A DNA stretch of 64,000 bases, from NCBI GenBank assembly GCA_000331325.2, contig CM003434.1:924005-988004 (forward strand), written 5' to 3'. A model generated the notes under the pieces. It searched no databases, was not told the origin of the DNA, and saw nothing but the letters and a program-made list of their open reading frames with translations. Below, one piece after another: positions 8,874 to 21,300 of the stretch. Position 1 is the stretch's first letter. Each line of letters begins with the position of its first letter. Source of the stretch: Crithidia fasciculata (taxonomy: Eukaryota > Euglenozoa > Kinetoplastea > Trypanosomatida > Trypanosomatidae). Made by a program: the position numbers and the translations under genes.

Positions 8874-11307
8874 GCGCAGCGAGAAGTGAGCAAACAAACC
8901 GAGAAAATTCGAGTGTTGTTTCTTCGCGTTTAAGTGCTCTGGCAAAAATGGCAATGCTCAAAGGGAGAGAAAAATGTATAGAGAGACAAGGACGACTGAT
9001 TGCAAGAACCTAAGGAGAAAAAACAGAAAAAGAAAAAAAGGCAAGAAGGCTGATTGAATAGCAGAGACGCGAGTATCAGCACCTACTTGACGCAAGCGAT
9101 AGAGAGCTTTTCACCAACAAAAACAGCTGAAGACAGCGGTTTCTTTATTTAACAAGAGAAGTATTCATAGAGCACGGGAAGAGAGAAAAGGATAACATCA
9201 TTAGAGAAAATGAAGAAGTGCACAGAGAGAGAGAGAGAGAAAGAGAGAAAGAGAGAGAGAGGAGAAATTATAGAGGAGGGTAGAAAACACGAAATGCATT
9301 CCCAAAGGCCTGTGAAGCAGCAAAGAATGGGCAATAAAAACGCATGACTTTAGAACGCCTATTCTACCTCCACATCAGCGCGCATGTGCGATGCACTAAC
9401 AGAAGTCAGCGGCGCACAATGCAGAGAGATCAATAAAACCGTAGCACTTGTGCATTCAAAGGAGCACACTTGCAGAGAGGTCTACGGTGCGTCGCTTTGC
9501 AGATGGCAAGGTGGCCATAAAGCGCCAGCAGCAGTAGCTCTGTGAGACAAGAAGGAAGTTTGTCTCACACATCCGCTCCGCTACTCCTCCGCAGAGAGAG
9601 GGACTGCGTAAGGCTGACACACAAACGCGAAGGGAAACACATAAGGCGTCAGCAGCTCGAATTTTTAAAATAAAATTCTAGTGTCTTATTTTTTTTTTAA
9701 TTACCTGGCGACTGCTTTTCTTTATGGGTTTTCCGATTTGTCTCGAATTGTCGGCAAGCCGTGTAGAGTGAGCAAAGCGGGAAAGTCGTGCAGCATTCTT
9801 CCTTGTTTGATAACGACCCCTTCCACGGTCATTACCATTTCAGGAGGAGGTAGGGACAGTGGACTTCTTCTCTTTTCTTCATCTCAGATGTGTGCTTGCA
9901 GGGTGTCAAAGAAAACAAGCAAAAGAAGCAACACAGGAATCAGCTCTGAACATTAAGCGCGGTGCTCATGAGAGCTGCATCTCTAACAACTTTTTTTCTT
10001 CTTGCTAGAGACTCGCTGTCTTTCACGCACTGTTCAAATAAAATCAGAGCAGAAGGAACCTCTGCAGTGCAGAGGCGAAAGAATTAGAAAATCCTGTTGT
10101 TGCGTAGCCTTTACGATGAGCTTTCCATTCATTCACACATGCGGCTACCTCTAATGCAAGACAAAACAAAAACAAAACACGAAAAATAGCCTGTCGCAGT
10201 ACACTAGTATTATATAGCTACAAGAAGAAAAGCTCCGTAGACGGCTTAGGAAAAGAGGGAGAGACACAATAAAAGAAAGTGACACATTCAATTAGGAGCG
10301 AGAAGAAGATCACTCAGATGCTACGGAAACTAAGAATACAAAGAAAGTGAGAGAGACAGAAAAAAATAGGTGTCAGAAATGAAACATGCAATCATGTAGG
10401 CAAACTAAAGCACCAGTTGAAAAGAGAAAAAAAAAACAGGGTAGACAAGTCAACAGAGAAGAAAGAACACCTGCCTCACAAAGAGAGCGCAATTGGGATG
10501 CAAAGCGTGATCTCCTGCGACATCAGAGAGAGAGGCTGGCAGAGGCGGAGGCTGTGTCTGTCCCTTCTTTCTCCAATACTGCTTGTGTGACCCCGATGTT
10601 GATTTGAATCCTCCCGGAGAGCTACGGAAAAAAAGGTAGGGGAACAGGACTTGGTCAGTTCCCTCTCCGGAAAGAATATGAAAAGAAGTCGATGAGAACA
10701 CCTCGTCGAGTATACTTTCTTTGTGAATCTCAAAAACTTTGCAGACCTCGAGCGCACTCTGCCACGAGGTTGCGAAGAAAGTGCGTGTCGAGCGCGCGCA
10801 AACATGCATACACACATGGAGAGAGGGAAAGGCTATGAAGCGTGCGATTGCCAAACAGAGAGAACAAAGAAAAACAAGATACTATCGGACAAACGCGGTT
10901 GTGAAGCACTCGTCCGGAAGTCGTCTCGCTCAGCTTGACCTGCGCGGGCAAGAGGGTTGTGGTAAACAGAAAAGCGTTTCCCACAGATCCTCAAGCGAGC
11001 ACGCTTTTCGCAGCTTTTTCCTCTCTGATGTGATACGCTCGTTTGTAAATGAGAAAAGAAAAGAAGAGTAAGGGGGTGGCGCTACAGGGTAAAAAGACAG
11101 GAAATGTTGTAAATAGAGGGGCCTTGAGCTGTCTACTTGCAACGCAGGTTGCAGGTGACAAACATCTTATCCAACATACACACACTAGCACATACACATA
11201 CATGCATGCTCAGCAATCACAGAATTAGAACGAGAGATATTGTGGGCTTCTCGGATCGGACGGGCGAGAACAGAGACGAAGACTAAAGTCTTCTCGATCT
11301 GCCCATG
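8874..11307. other. Intergenic region, about 2.4 kb
   Basis: This AT-rich spacer is purine-rich on the + strand and contains GA-rich simple sequence. Open frames on both strands are short and lack coding composition. A block at roughly 9690-9960 is less purine-biased than the rest and carries a 91-codon + frame, but I recognise no domain in it. Confidence 0.45.
9223..9262. repeat. (GA)n microsatellite
   Basis: About 40 bases of nearly pure AG dinucleotides with occasional AAG. It lies in a spacer and matches the purine strand bias of the neighbouring intergenic DNA. Confidence 0.7.
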
Positions 11308-11799
11308 TTACGCAAAGCGGGGCCTCGATCCGGCGTCACGGCTCGGCTCGTTTTCGCTCTGGCGCTGGTTCTGTGGAGAGACATCGCTGTACTCCATTGT
11401 CATCTCCGACCCGTTCCGCGGCACCGGCTGCGCCGTCGCGACCGGGCTGGCAGCCGCGGTGGCGTACATTGGGAGGGGCTGCAGCGGCGGTGGCGTATGC
11501 TGCTGAAAGCCGCGCTGCGCCGACTGCGGTGCCGCGGTGTCGAAGAGTGGGCTGGGCCGCGGCCGTGGGCGGGCAGGGGCGGAGCCTGTCGACGTGGTAG
11601 GCGAGGCCGCCTGCTGCGCGCCGACGTCGCTGAGGCGGCGCTGGCCGAGGGTGTGGTCCTCGATGGAGTTCTGTGTGCGATGCATGTATTGTTGTAAGGG
11701 AGTGCTGTGTTGTACCATTTCCTTGTCTACGTGAGGGCTGGTGGGAGACTTGACGGTGGTCAGCAAGCCTTCCCGGCTCTCACGTCCCCGGCCGGCTTT
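11308..11799 (-). other. Coding-like extension beyond an in-frame TGA
   Basis: Directly after the TGA that ends the frame above it, the same frame stays open for 163 more codons to a TAA at 11308-11310. The segment keeps the high GC of the upstream coding region, and the translation is a Pro/Ser/Gln/Thr-rich tail like the part before the stop (for example SPTSPHVDKEMVQHSTPLQQ). AT-rich spacer composition begins only beyond the TAA. It is most simply the C-terminal part of the same gene, cut by a mutation, a sequence error, or a stop that is read through. It has no ATG near its beginning (first Met about 30 codons in), so an independent gene is unlikely. Confidence 0.5.
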
Positions 11800-12942
11800 T
11801 CAGAAGGGAGATCGGTTGGCGGACTTCACCTTCCACGGTGAGCCCGGCGACTTGGCCGCCTTTTGCGGCGACGCCGGCGACCCAGGGCCGTCCTGGTAGA
11901 TGACGCTGCTGTCCGGCACTCGGTCCGCAAAAGCAGACTTCTTGCTGCGGTTGCGGGCACTGCGGAACGGGGTGAGGGGGGAGAGGAAGCGCCACAGCGG
12001 CGACTGCGGGGCGGCTTCCTCCTCGGCGTCTGCCCTCTTGAGCAGCTCGTTGGCGGGGTTCGGCATGTAGTCGGCCGCCTCCCCGTAAACTTCCTCCGCT
12101 GTCTTGCGCCGCTTGCGACGCTTCTCGCGGCGGAGCTCTTCCATCAGGGCGGCCTCGCGGGCGTCGCGGCGTTGCTGCTCGGCGTGCAGCGCTGCCACCG
12201 TGCGAGCCTCGATCTCAGCGGCGTCAGGGCTCGGAGGATGCTCACCGGTTGGAGGCGGCGTGCCGCTGGCGGCTGGGCCCTGCGGCGAGGGCTGGCTCCG
12301 CAGCGGTGGCGTCGGGGGTACACTCGGGGGCTGGCTGGTGGGACCGCCACCAGGTCTGCTGTAGGAGGGCGTAACGCTGGCGGTGGCGTCGTCCTCGAGG
12401 AAGTAGTCGCTGTCGTCGTCGGAGCTGCTGTGCTGCTGCACCTCCTGTCCATCCAGCAGCAGCTGCATCACATCGGGCCCCGGCTCGGCGTCCTCGGGGC
12501 GGCCGTTGGCGAGGAGATCGGCCAGCGGCTTCCGCGCGATCTCCTGTGCCTCGGGGTCGAGCCGGCTGTTCTCGTCCTCGTTGGCCAGCTCGATCTCCAG
12601 CTCCTGGCGCTGCGTCGTGCGTCCACGCCGGTTGCGTAGCGCTCGCCGCGCCGGAACTTCTGGTCGGTTGGGAAGCTGGAAGGCCAGCGAGACGCCCTCC
12701 TGCGCCTCGCCCCGCTCGATCAGAAGGATGACGACATCACGCAGTCGCCTCTCTCGCCACTGCTCCTGCTCACGCTGATGACTTTCGCGCACCCGCTGCA
12801 CGCGCCGCTCCCGCTCGCGGTCAAAGTCGCGTGTGCGGGTACCGCTGGTACAGAGCCCCACTGTGATGATAATAATGGCGATGACGACTAAAACCCCGAG
12901 GGTAACACCGACGCCGAGTCCAACCGATAAAGACTGCGGCAT
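11800..12942 (-). CDS. Single-pass membrane protein with long charged and Pro-rich cytosolic tail
   Basis: The frame is 380 codons from ATG 12942 to a TGA. Residues 8-31 (GLGVGVTLGVLVVIAIIIIT...) form one strong membrane helix after a seven-residue N-terminus, so it is a signal-anchor type protein. Next comes a highly charged helical stretch, residues 37-75 (DRERERRVQRVRESHQREQE), and then a hydrophilic, Pro/Ser-rich tail with an acidic patch (SSSDDDSDYFLEDD) and a basic block (RREKRRKRRKTAEEVYGE). I recognise no family. The architecture resembles many trypanosomatid-specific membrane proteins annotated as hypothetical. The TGA may not be the true end: the frame stays open and coding-like down to 11308. 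Confidence 0.7.
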   Translation of the reverse strand: MPQSLSVGLGVGVTLGVLVVIAIIIITVGLCTSGTRTRDFDRERERRVQRVRESHQREQEQWRERRLRDVVILLIERGEAQEGVSLAFQLPNRPEVPARRALRNRRGRTTQRQELEIELANEDENSRLDPEAQEIARKPLADLLANGRPEDAEPGPDVMQLLLDGQEVQQHSSSDDDSDYFLEDDATASVTPSYSRPGGGPTSQPPSVPPTPPLRSQPSPQGPAASGTPPPTGEHPPSPDAAEIEARTVAALHAEQQRRDAREAALMEELRREKRRKRRKTAEEVYGEAADYMPNPANELLKRADAEEEAAPQSPLWRFLSPLTPFRSARNRSKKSAFADRVPDSSVIYQDGPGSPASPQKAAKSPGSPWKVKSANRSPF

Positions 12943-14720
12943 GCACTGACTCGCTCACACACTCTTCGATGACGCGCTTCACAAGCGCTTCACCGATTGC
13001 AGAAAACAGCTTAATTTGTCTTTTTTCTCCTCTACTTCTTTCGGGTCAATTGCTTCCTTTCAGCAGAGCAGTCGACTCTTACGCACTACACTTGAGTTTC
13101 GGCACCGCGTTTTTGTGCAGGTGGCTATAGAGTCCTCACAAACCTTCCAGCCAGTACAGAAGCAGCTCGGTGGGTGCCGCCGTTAGGCATAGAGGTGGGC
13201 TCTGGAGGAGAGGTGAGAAAGGACTTAGGCAGAAGCACCACAGAAAGAAGACGAATTCCAGGTGAATCACCAAAGGGGACGGCAAACACTCCGTGGAGAG
13301 CCAAAGAAACGCAACAAAACAGAGGAGAGGCCGGTGTTTAGTTTGGTGAAGTATCGTAAAAGGGAAAACGATTTGGTCAAAAAAGCAAAGCAAGAAGTCT
13401 CAAAGACGGACCAGCCTTGAGGAAATGTATATGAAGACAAAAAAGCAAATGAAGAAACGACAAGAAAAGAGAAAAGAGAGAGAAATACCAGCGAAACTAA
13501 GTCCCGTAGTAATGACGTAAGTGTGTTGTAGTTGTGTACCGGATAGGTGTATAATCGAGAGAGTGAAAAGGGGTGAAGGAGTGACAAATACACACACACA
13601 TCAACGCACACACTCCAAAAAGTGAGAGAAAGAGGTCGACAGTCTACCACAAAGAGAAGAAGATAAAGGGAACAGAAAACAGACAAAGGCAGTGTAATAA
13701 AAAGGCAAGCGAAGGTACAAGGCTTGAGCGACAAGAGACGGAGAAAGAAAGCGAAGAGAAGATGTATTCTGGCGCTTGCTCCGAGCGCGTGGAAAGGGAA
13801 GGTGCAAGAGGGCTTGGAAACGCACCTCCGCTTTTCCGCCCTCCAAAAAAAAAAAGGGATTAAATAAAGTGTGGAAAGCCAACGTCACAAACGCCCGCCC
13901 AACGCGCCACCCTTCTACTCCGAGGAGAGGCTCGAAAAGGGTGCGTGAGGGAGAAGCACTTTCGAGCGCACTATTCTCCGCCAGAGAAATGCCTGGACGA
14001 GACACGGAAGAAATGAGAGAAAAAAAGAGAAGAGGCAAACCACTACGGTTCCTCTTTAAAAAAAAAAAGCTCCACCACCCACCAACTTGAGAGGGAGAAC
14101 CTTTTTCTTCTTATTACTGCAGCACGTGTGTTAATTTTTTTGTTTTTGAAAGATTTAGAAGTACGGCGGCACGCACATGAGCGAAGAGGGCAGTTTGTTG
14201 AAGAGAAGAGAATAGTGTAGAAGGAGAGGGAGGAAGAGGAGGTGTTGTGGAAGACGCGGAGAATTATGAAGCCAGACAACGGGCAGGATTTGAGAGAAAA
14301 GAGCGGGCACATCACAGGAATAGTTCTACTTTACAGACGAAGAGCGCATTGCTGGGACAGGAGAACGAATCGCGCCGAGGAGGCAACATCCGCTGTAGTA
14401 CAATTTTAGTCGTGCAAAGTTACGAGAAGTGAAGCGAGCAAAAACGTGTTGCATTCCATATGAAGAGAGTTGTCTAAGAGATATGTGAGAAGAGCTGCAA
14501 TGCTGCGGTGACTGCCAGACGTGCTTCCTCCACGGAGATCCGGCACATTTGCCTACTTCACGTTCAAACACCAGCCTCATAAAAACAAAACACAAAAGGC
14601 ACAGGTTTAAAAAGGCTCGACGGGTGTCCATGCGGCACGCACCTGAAACACAATCATCGAGACCGCAAACAGTTTTTTATAACAAGGCTCAGGCTCAACT
14701 TCCCTCGTAGGCAACTGTCA
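12943..14720. other. Intergenic region, about 1.8 kb
   Basis: Purine-rich on the + strand with several A-runs (for example near 13846 and 14060). Minus-strand frames here translate to Phe/Ser/Leu-rich sequence, the usual product of polypyrimidine DNA, and are not taken as genes. No RNA gene was recognised. Confidence 0.5.
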
Positions 14721-15917
14721 CTACAGCGGGTCTGTTCGAGGAGTGTCTCGCTGCCGTCTGTGGCGGAGATCACCACCGCCACGGCCCAGCTGCGCGCCGG
14801 CCTGAGCGGACGCCCGCAGCAACGCGCGCTCGCCTCGCAAGTAATCGAGTCGGTGGATGCGCTGCGACACAGCGGCGTACGACACACCCTCCCCGCTCGC
14901 AGAAGAGGTGGGGGAGGCCGAGGCTGCAGGTACGCCACCGTCGTCCACGGCAGTCTCGAGGGCATCCAGCACGGCGGGCGAGAGGACGTGGTAGCCATGC
15001 AGCTCCATCCAAGCCAAGAAGTGCCAGACATCGCTGAACGACGCAGTGGGTAGGGCGGCGGTGGTCGGAGCAGGAGGCGTTGGCGCCGTTGCGTTGGTTG
15101 CACGCTGTGCGGCCTGCAGCAGCATCGCCAGGAGGTGGTGGACGGCGTCAGGAGACGGTGTGAAGGTGCCTGGAGTTGTCGCTGCCATCGCTGTCTCAGA
15201 TGAGGGAGAGGAGTTTGCTGCCGCTGCCACAACGGCTGCCTCCTTCTCCTCAACGACAGCATCAGGGCTGTAGAGGACTCCCTCTTCTGCGCAAAAGACA
15301 AGCACGTCGCGGGCACGGTGAAGGCGACTCGTCGGCGTGGACGCAACCGGGGCCGTTTGAGCAGCCTGTGCCGCAGCCTCTCGCAGCGCCGCACTGTGAC
15401 TGCTGTCCTGCAAAGGGAGCCCACCACAGCTGAGGAGAAAGGCGAGGGGCTCGTTGTATTTGTTGAGCAGCACCCCTCGCAGCACGGCATCGAGGTGGTG
15501 TGGCCGCCACGTACCGGCACGAAGGGCGGCAGTCAGCATGTCTCGCCAGTCCTGTGCGCGGGGCAGTGTGAGAAGGAGGCAGATGAAAAGCTCGGTCTTC
15601 ACCCGCCGCTCTGCCGTGGCGGACGACTCTTCTGGCCGGTAAACGTGTACCCGCCACTCGTCTGCCTCATCGTCATCTCCTATTGCAGCATTGTTTTCCT
15701 TTAAAGGCTCATGGTGCTCTTTTCCGCTACTGGAGAGCCGTCGCTGCATGTGGTGGGGAAGAAGAGAAGAGGCCGCGAGCAATGGATGAGTGTGCTGACG
15801 TGCACAAGAGCTCCGACACCGCCGTAATGTGTGGTGGGAGCGAAATGAAAGCCGCACTGCTGGACGGACGGCTGAGGAGCGAGCCGCGGTATGGAGGAGA
15901 GGCAGTACACGCAGCAT
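14721..15917 (-). CDS. Probable mitochondrial protein of unknown function
   Basis: The frame is 398 codons from ATG 15917 to TAG. The N-terminus (MLRVLPLLHTAARSSAVRPA...) is rich in Arg, Ser, Ala and Leu and has no acidic residue for about 65 positions, a clear mitochondrial presequence by composition. The mature part alternates helical segments (TELFICLLLTLPRAQDWRDM; DAVLRGVLLNKYNEPLAFLL) with Ala/Thr/Pro-rich loops. The helical pairs are reminiscent of PPR or mitoribosome-associated proteins, but no repeat is clear enough to call. I do not recognise the family. Function in mitochondrial gene expression is a guess from composition only. Confidence 0.68.
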   Translation of the reverse strand: MLRVLPLLHTAARSSAVRPAVRLSFRSHHTLRRCRSSCARQHTHPLLAASSLLPHHMQRRLSSSGKEHHEPLKENNAAIGDDDEADEWRVHVYRPEESSATAERRVKTELFICLLLTLPRAQDWRDMLTAALRAGTWRPHHLDAVLRGVLLNKYNEPLAFLLSCGGLPLQDSSHSAALREAAAQAAQTAPVASTPTSRLHRARDVLVFCAEEGVLYSPDAVVEEKEAAVVAAAANSSPSSETAMAATTPGTFTPSPDAVHHLLAMLLQAAQRATNATAPTPPAPTTAALPTASFSDVWHFLAWMELHGYHVLSPAVLDALETAVDDGGVPAASASPTSSASGEGVSYAAVSQRIHRLDYLRGERALLRASAQAGAQLGRGGGDLRHRRQRDTPRTDPL

Positions 15918-18380
15918 CCTCAGCGGTTCAAAGTATAAGCTTGTGATGTGAGCAGTGTAAGGTGTACCGGTAAGAGAAGAAAGGTAAAGTGAGAAAGCAC
16001 CAAATGGGACGGGAAGAGAGAGGGAGAGAGAGCTGCCTCACCCCTTGCATCGTGGTTTAACTTGATGACTGCCCTTGCACTCGTAACCACAGAAGTGCTT
16101 TGGCAGGGAGACAGGAAGAGAGAAAAAAAAGTCAGCACGCTGGTTTCTTTACACAGTTGATGTGCTGTTTACTCAGACGAAAAAAAACAACAACGAGAAA
16201 AAATATAGCCGAGAAACGACTTCTAATTATTTTCCAGTGTTTAAGAGGCAAGAGAAAAAAGAAGGTAGATGAGGAGGAAGTTGTGTGTATCAGAATGTCA
16301 TGAACGGCAAGTCGCAGACCTCTTTCGCCGACGTCAAACGCAAAAGTCTTTCACAGCTTCATGTCTCTTTCATACACACTCTCACTCAGAAAGTTGCAAC
16401 GCGCATGACGAGAAAGAGAGGAGAAAAGGAGAGAGCGCTTCACTGACAGGTTTATTCTTGACAGACGAAGCACCATATTGGAGCTGCGACATTCGTGTCT
16501 TGTTTCCTTGGCACCGTGTTTTCTGGTAGAGCCAACAAGACACCGAGCCTGTCTACCGAAAAAAAAAAACAACTCGAGTGCATAGAGTGAAAGAGAGAGA
16601 CGCCGCCGACTACTCTCTGCGCAGCGTGTGTGTGTGACGCATGCTCGCCTTGTGCTTTCTCTCTAAATACAGCTGAAACTCTGTTTTGAGTGAATGGCCG
16701 CTGTCGGCAGAGGAGGAGAGACAAAGACATCGAAGTTGGACAGAGAAAAAAATAGACGTTAGGGAGAGAGGGAACGCGGCAGTGCTATCCACCACATACT
16801 GTCAAGCGCTGACAGTAAGAAAAAAAATGTGGAAAAGAAGACATTTAGGTCTGCCACAGTCGGCGACACAAATACGAAGCAAACAGACAAGAAACAAAAT
16901 AGATTTAGCAAGCAACCATCACAGAGGCCAACAAAAAAAAAGAGAAAGAACAGGCGCTTTTTCTGATTGCAACTGTTCTTCACCGGGACTGTAGGTGGGA
17001 AGTGTGACGCTTAAGAACACCACACTTTCTTTCGTAGTGCTCTTCCGTCATCATTTGATGTCTTCCGCTTGCGTGCAGCTTCCCTGAGCAAAAAACAAAT
17101 TGCTTAGACGACATAAAAAAAGAAAAGCATCAGCGGGGCTGCTTCATGGTAACAAAGAGCGGAAAAGCATAGCAAACCTCACCACCACCGCACACCGAAA
17201 AGCAAAAAAAAACGAAAAAGGGCGGGACCGGCGCTGCCAGACAGTTGGTTAAGGGCGGCTTGACAATGGCTTTCCGGTGCCGCGCTGTCTCACCTAGCCA
17301 CCAGCTGCAGGCAACACCGACTCCGTCATTACCTGGCGGAGAGTACCCCAAAGTGATAGGAAGAGGGAGAGGAGGAGAAAAATTAAAGAGAGAGAACTTA
17401 GACAATCTTTCTTTTCTTGCGTGGTGCTCGAAATTAAAGCAGAGGACAGTGGCATCTTATGTTAAGGGATCGAAGTCGTCCGTCCACACAGAGATTTTAA
17501 CATAAAACTTAACGAGGCGTAAAGAGAAAATCTACTGCGTCTTTGATAACCTTGATTACAGACACACACACAAAAAATAGATAAATAAAAAGCTCTCAGG
17601 GCTGTTGCATCACTAAAAAGAGATAGAAATGAAAAAAAAAACAAGCAGAAGGAAGTTGTTGAGTGAGGCTCATTTTGTGTGTGCTTTTTTCAATTTAAGG
17701 TGTGCGTTTAGGTGTGCATGTACTGCCCAGCGGAGACCACGTACACATACCCTTCCGCCACTCCCGCCACAGTGCCCTCTTTTCAATGAGGGGAAGAGTT
17801 GACAGAGGCTGCGCTGCAAAGGCACACACCGAGAACACACGGGCACACAGGTAGATGCGACACTCGTAAAGCTTTCCACAACACCCTTCGTCTCCGCGTT
17901 TCGCTGCATACCTTGGAGGGGAGCAAAGAAACACAAGCAAAAAAGAAAAAGGGTACATCAGAACATCATCAGTGTCCGTCGTTACGTCGAAGCCAGTAAG
18001 AAAATAGACAAAGCGTTGACACAAAGTAGTCCAAAAGACAGCATGTAAGCAATGAAAGGAAGAGAAAGAAAGAAAGTGACGCGTAGGGCGATATAGTTTG
18101 GGCTTTTTTTAAATATCAGGCGCCTCTTGCGAGTGGGGTAGATAGCCGTTTCAATGCTACTGACAAAAAAGCCTAGGCTTCAAACACGTACCACAACATA
18201 GCATCGACAGCAGCGGACGGCTTCACAAGTCCCACTCTTTTTTTTTAAGTAAAGACAAAAGAGAAGAAATAAACGACACAGACAACACTAGTCGACCTTC
18301 ACGTGGGAGGCTTCGAGCTACGTATATTGGGAGAAAAAAAAGTCAAAATTGAAAAAAAAAGATACGAGAAAGTGCGTACC
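15918..18380. other. Intergenic region, about 2.5 kb
   Basis: A long AT-rich spacer, purine-biased on + with many A-runs. It includes the 3' UTR of the first FUSC-like gene and the 5' flank of the mitochondrial protein gene. No coding-like frame or RNA gene was recognised. Confidence 0.5.
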
Positions 18381-21300
18381 TTAAAAGCGCCAGTCCACCC
18401 ACGGGTCGGACTGTGCGTGCAGCGCGTCGCGCTTCTGCGGCGGCGGCGCCGGGTAGTGGTAGCGGTCGTAGTTCGCCTTTCTATAGTTCTTCATCTTTTC
18501 TGTCATCCGGTCCAGAAATCCAACCGCGATAGACGACTCGTGCAGCTGCTTCTGGTAGGTGTTAATGTTGTTCACCGGCCCCGTCAGCCCCTCCAGCTCC
18601 GTCATGAGCCCATCGCAACTGCAGAGGATCGTCATAATGGCCGAGAAATCCGTGTCCTTGTCGGTGTCGTAGGCGTCCTCGACGTAAGTGAAGGCGGGGC
18701 CGCGGTAGAGAGGAATGTACGACTCCGCCCCCTGATCAGGGAGAAGGATAAGCTTCGACACGTTGCTCTTCGACTTGCGCGGCGCCACCGGCTCGTAGGA
18801 CGGCTCGTGCGACTCCCGCTCACTCAACTTGTCCTCGTGCGGTGTGCTCCTCGACGACGCCGGTGCCTTCTCCTCGCTGTGGCTGCGCTCGTCCTGCAGA
18901 CGTTCCTCCCGCAGCTGCTGCTGCATCTCCCGCTCCGCGCTCTCTTGCGTCAGCGGGAAGGCGTCATTCGGCTGCACGTCGCTCTCCTGCAGCGGTGCAC
19001 GGTGGGCAAAGACGGCAGAGTTGCTCTGCCCAATGGACTCGCCCAGCGTCTGGGGGAGGTACATCGACCGGTGCAGGTCCTCCAGCACCTCCGGCGTAGG
19101 GCGGCCCGCGAAGGACTCCCCGAGGCGGCGGGCAGCGAGGAAGCGATCGGCAAAGGAGACGTTCAGCATGGCGTCGGCCTCGCCATCGCCGGCGTTGACG
19201 TGCACGTTGCCGCGGCTCTCCGCCTCCTGCTCAGCCACGCGCTCCGCAGCCTCGCGCCGCAGCTCTGAAAAGTCCTGCGCCGTCATGCCGAAGGTGCCCC
19301 GCGAGACGTGCAGCAGCACCATCACGTAGGCCTCGGAGTGGATGGCCTGCAGGCGGACACGCAGGCGGCTCAGCTGACTGGCGCGGCTCAGCGAGAGAGG
19401 ATAGGACCACTTGCGGGAGATTTGGATAGAGTCAATGAAGTCCTGGTTGAGGAGGCGCACACAGTTGGCGAACTCGGCAAGAAAGTCGCTGATGCTGCCG
19501 CAAATTAGCCTCGCCCCATTCACAGAGAGCGTCTCAGTGCGGGGACGGTGCAGCAGCTGCACTCCAAACACCAGCATCCGCAGGTGCGCCACCATGCGCT
19601 TGTGCGCAAACTGAATCATCGCAGAGGCGGCCGCGGGGAAGGGGGCGGAGCCGCGAATGATGGGCTGGCGTGCCGCGAAGGGGGCCCACTTGTCGCACAT
19701 GTCCAAGAGACGGTTGGCGAGGGACATCTGCACGTTCAGCTGCGAGCACATCTGCATCGCCTCGGTGTTGCGGCGGGGGTAGGCGACAGGCTCGTTGAAG
19801 CATTCTCTGGCCCCATCATCGGCAGGGGCGGGATGGCACTCCGGCTGGATGCGCACCGTCAGCGCCACGTCGTCGATCACCTCGCTCATCACCTTTGTCA
19901 GCTTGCAGCGATAGCCCCAGCAGATCTTGATGCTGTTGTTGGGGAAGATGAACATGCAGCACAGCATGTAGGCCACGATGGTGTAGCAGCTTGCAATCAT
20001 ACGCGTGAGCAGCTCCATGGTCACCATCGACGTCGCGAGACCGGCCAAGGTGATGACAGAGCCGTAGAAGAAGGTCTGCCCGTAAAGAGGGTGGTTTTTG
20101 CAGCACTGCTGAATAAAAGTGAAGCACAGCGCCATGGCGAGCTGCTGGGCCAAATTGTTGGCGTTGTGGTAGGCCATGAAGCCCAGCGCGCAGCCCAGCG
20201 AGTTACCCGCCATTCGATTCACCGCCATGTTCAGCGACTCCTCCTCGACGGGGAGGCCGAGCAGGATGGTGACACCGAAGAAGTAGAGGCCGCCTGGGAC
20301 GACCCACAACTCGAGGTTCAGCGCTGTGGCGGCCAGGTAGGCACAGGTCATGCGGATAGCGTCCTTCACGGTGCGGTAGTCGCACGGCCGCAGGAAGGCG
20401 ATGCGGCACCACAGCTCTTCCCAGAAGTCATTCCACGGCTCGATGATGAAAAAGTCCAGCAGGCGGCGACCCAGCGACACGGCGGGCTTGTAGTCCTTCA
20501 TCTGCTCACCAAAGGAGAGGAGCTCGCCGGCGATCATGCTCATCTGCAGGTGGAAAAAGATCCGGTTCATGCGCAGAAACATCTCCTGCTGGTCAATGAT
20601 GGCGCTGTTTTCGAGGATGATGGCGGCACTGACGCGGCCGATGCGGTAGTGGCGGGTGCGGCCGAAGGGCGAGTTGTGGTCCACCACTGCCACGTCGTCG
20701 GCCTCGTCCTCGTCTTCCATATCTGCATCTTGCTGCTTGCGCTGCTCGGCGCTGCGCCGGTTTGCCACAAGGTCACTTTGGATCTTCATCACCTGCGTCA
20801 TCTCCAGCCGCAGGTTGCGCCGCATCTGCGTGTCCTTCTCCCGCAGCGCATCGAAGGGCACCTTCTTGAGCAGCTGCTCCGGCGTGCTCTCTGTCGACCC
20901 CACGAGAAGAGTTGCCTGCATGAGGGTCATGGCGAAGTCCTTCACACAGCCGCGGCTGTTTTCGTGCAGCTCAGCCATGGAGACACCAGCGGCCCGCACG
21001 TCCTCTGGCGTGGCATCGCCGCTCATATGGGAGGCGTCGCTGCAGCGGTCGCCAATGGCCTTGTAGTCACCGCCGTGCATTGCCTGGAAAAGGTTCACAC
21101 GGATCTTGTGCATCGCGACGCGGTCGGCGTGGCGCTTCTGCAGCTCGACGATGGTGTGGCCTGCTCCAAAGGCAGCGTACGTCAGCGCCATCACGCGCCG
21201 CAGCAGCGACAGCTTCAGACGTCGAACGGGGTTGCGCAATGCAAACTCTAGCGGTTCCCAGTTGGCAAACCACAGCAGCGGCGGCATTACTTCCAAAATG

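Noticed and set aside
9681-9956. 91-codon + strand frame in a spacer
   Set aside because: No ATG context, domain or codon bias supports it, and it opposes the direction of the transcription unit. Only its mildly different composition is noted.
11800-11802. TGA as selenocysteine codon
   Set aside because: Known kinetoplastid selenoproteins are of other types, the residues around the TGA show no redox motif, and I could not identify a SECIS-like hairpin downstream.
13267-14038. Several minus frames of 60-155 codons in the spacer 12943-14720
   Set aside because: Phe/Leu/Ser-rich translations of polypyrimidine DNA, overlapping each other in different frames, with no sharp GC rise.
19548-21251. 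567-codon + strand open frame across FUSC-like copy 1
   Set aside because: Antisense shadow of the transporter gene; the same shadow pattern occurs in copies 2 and 3.
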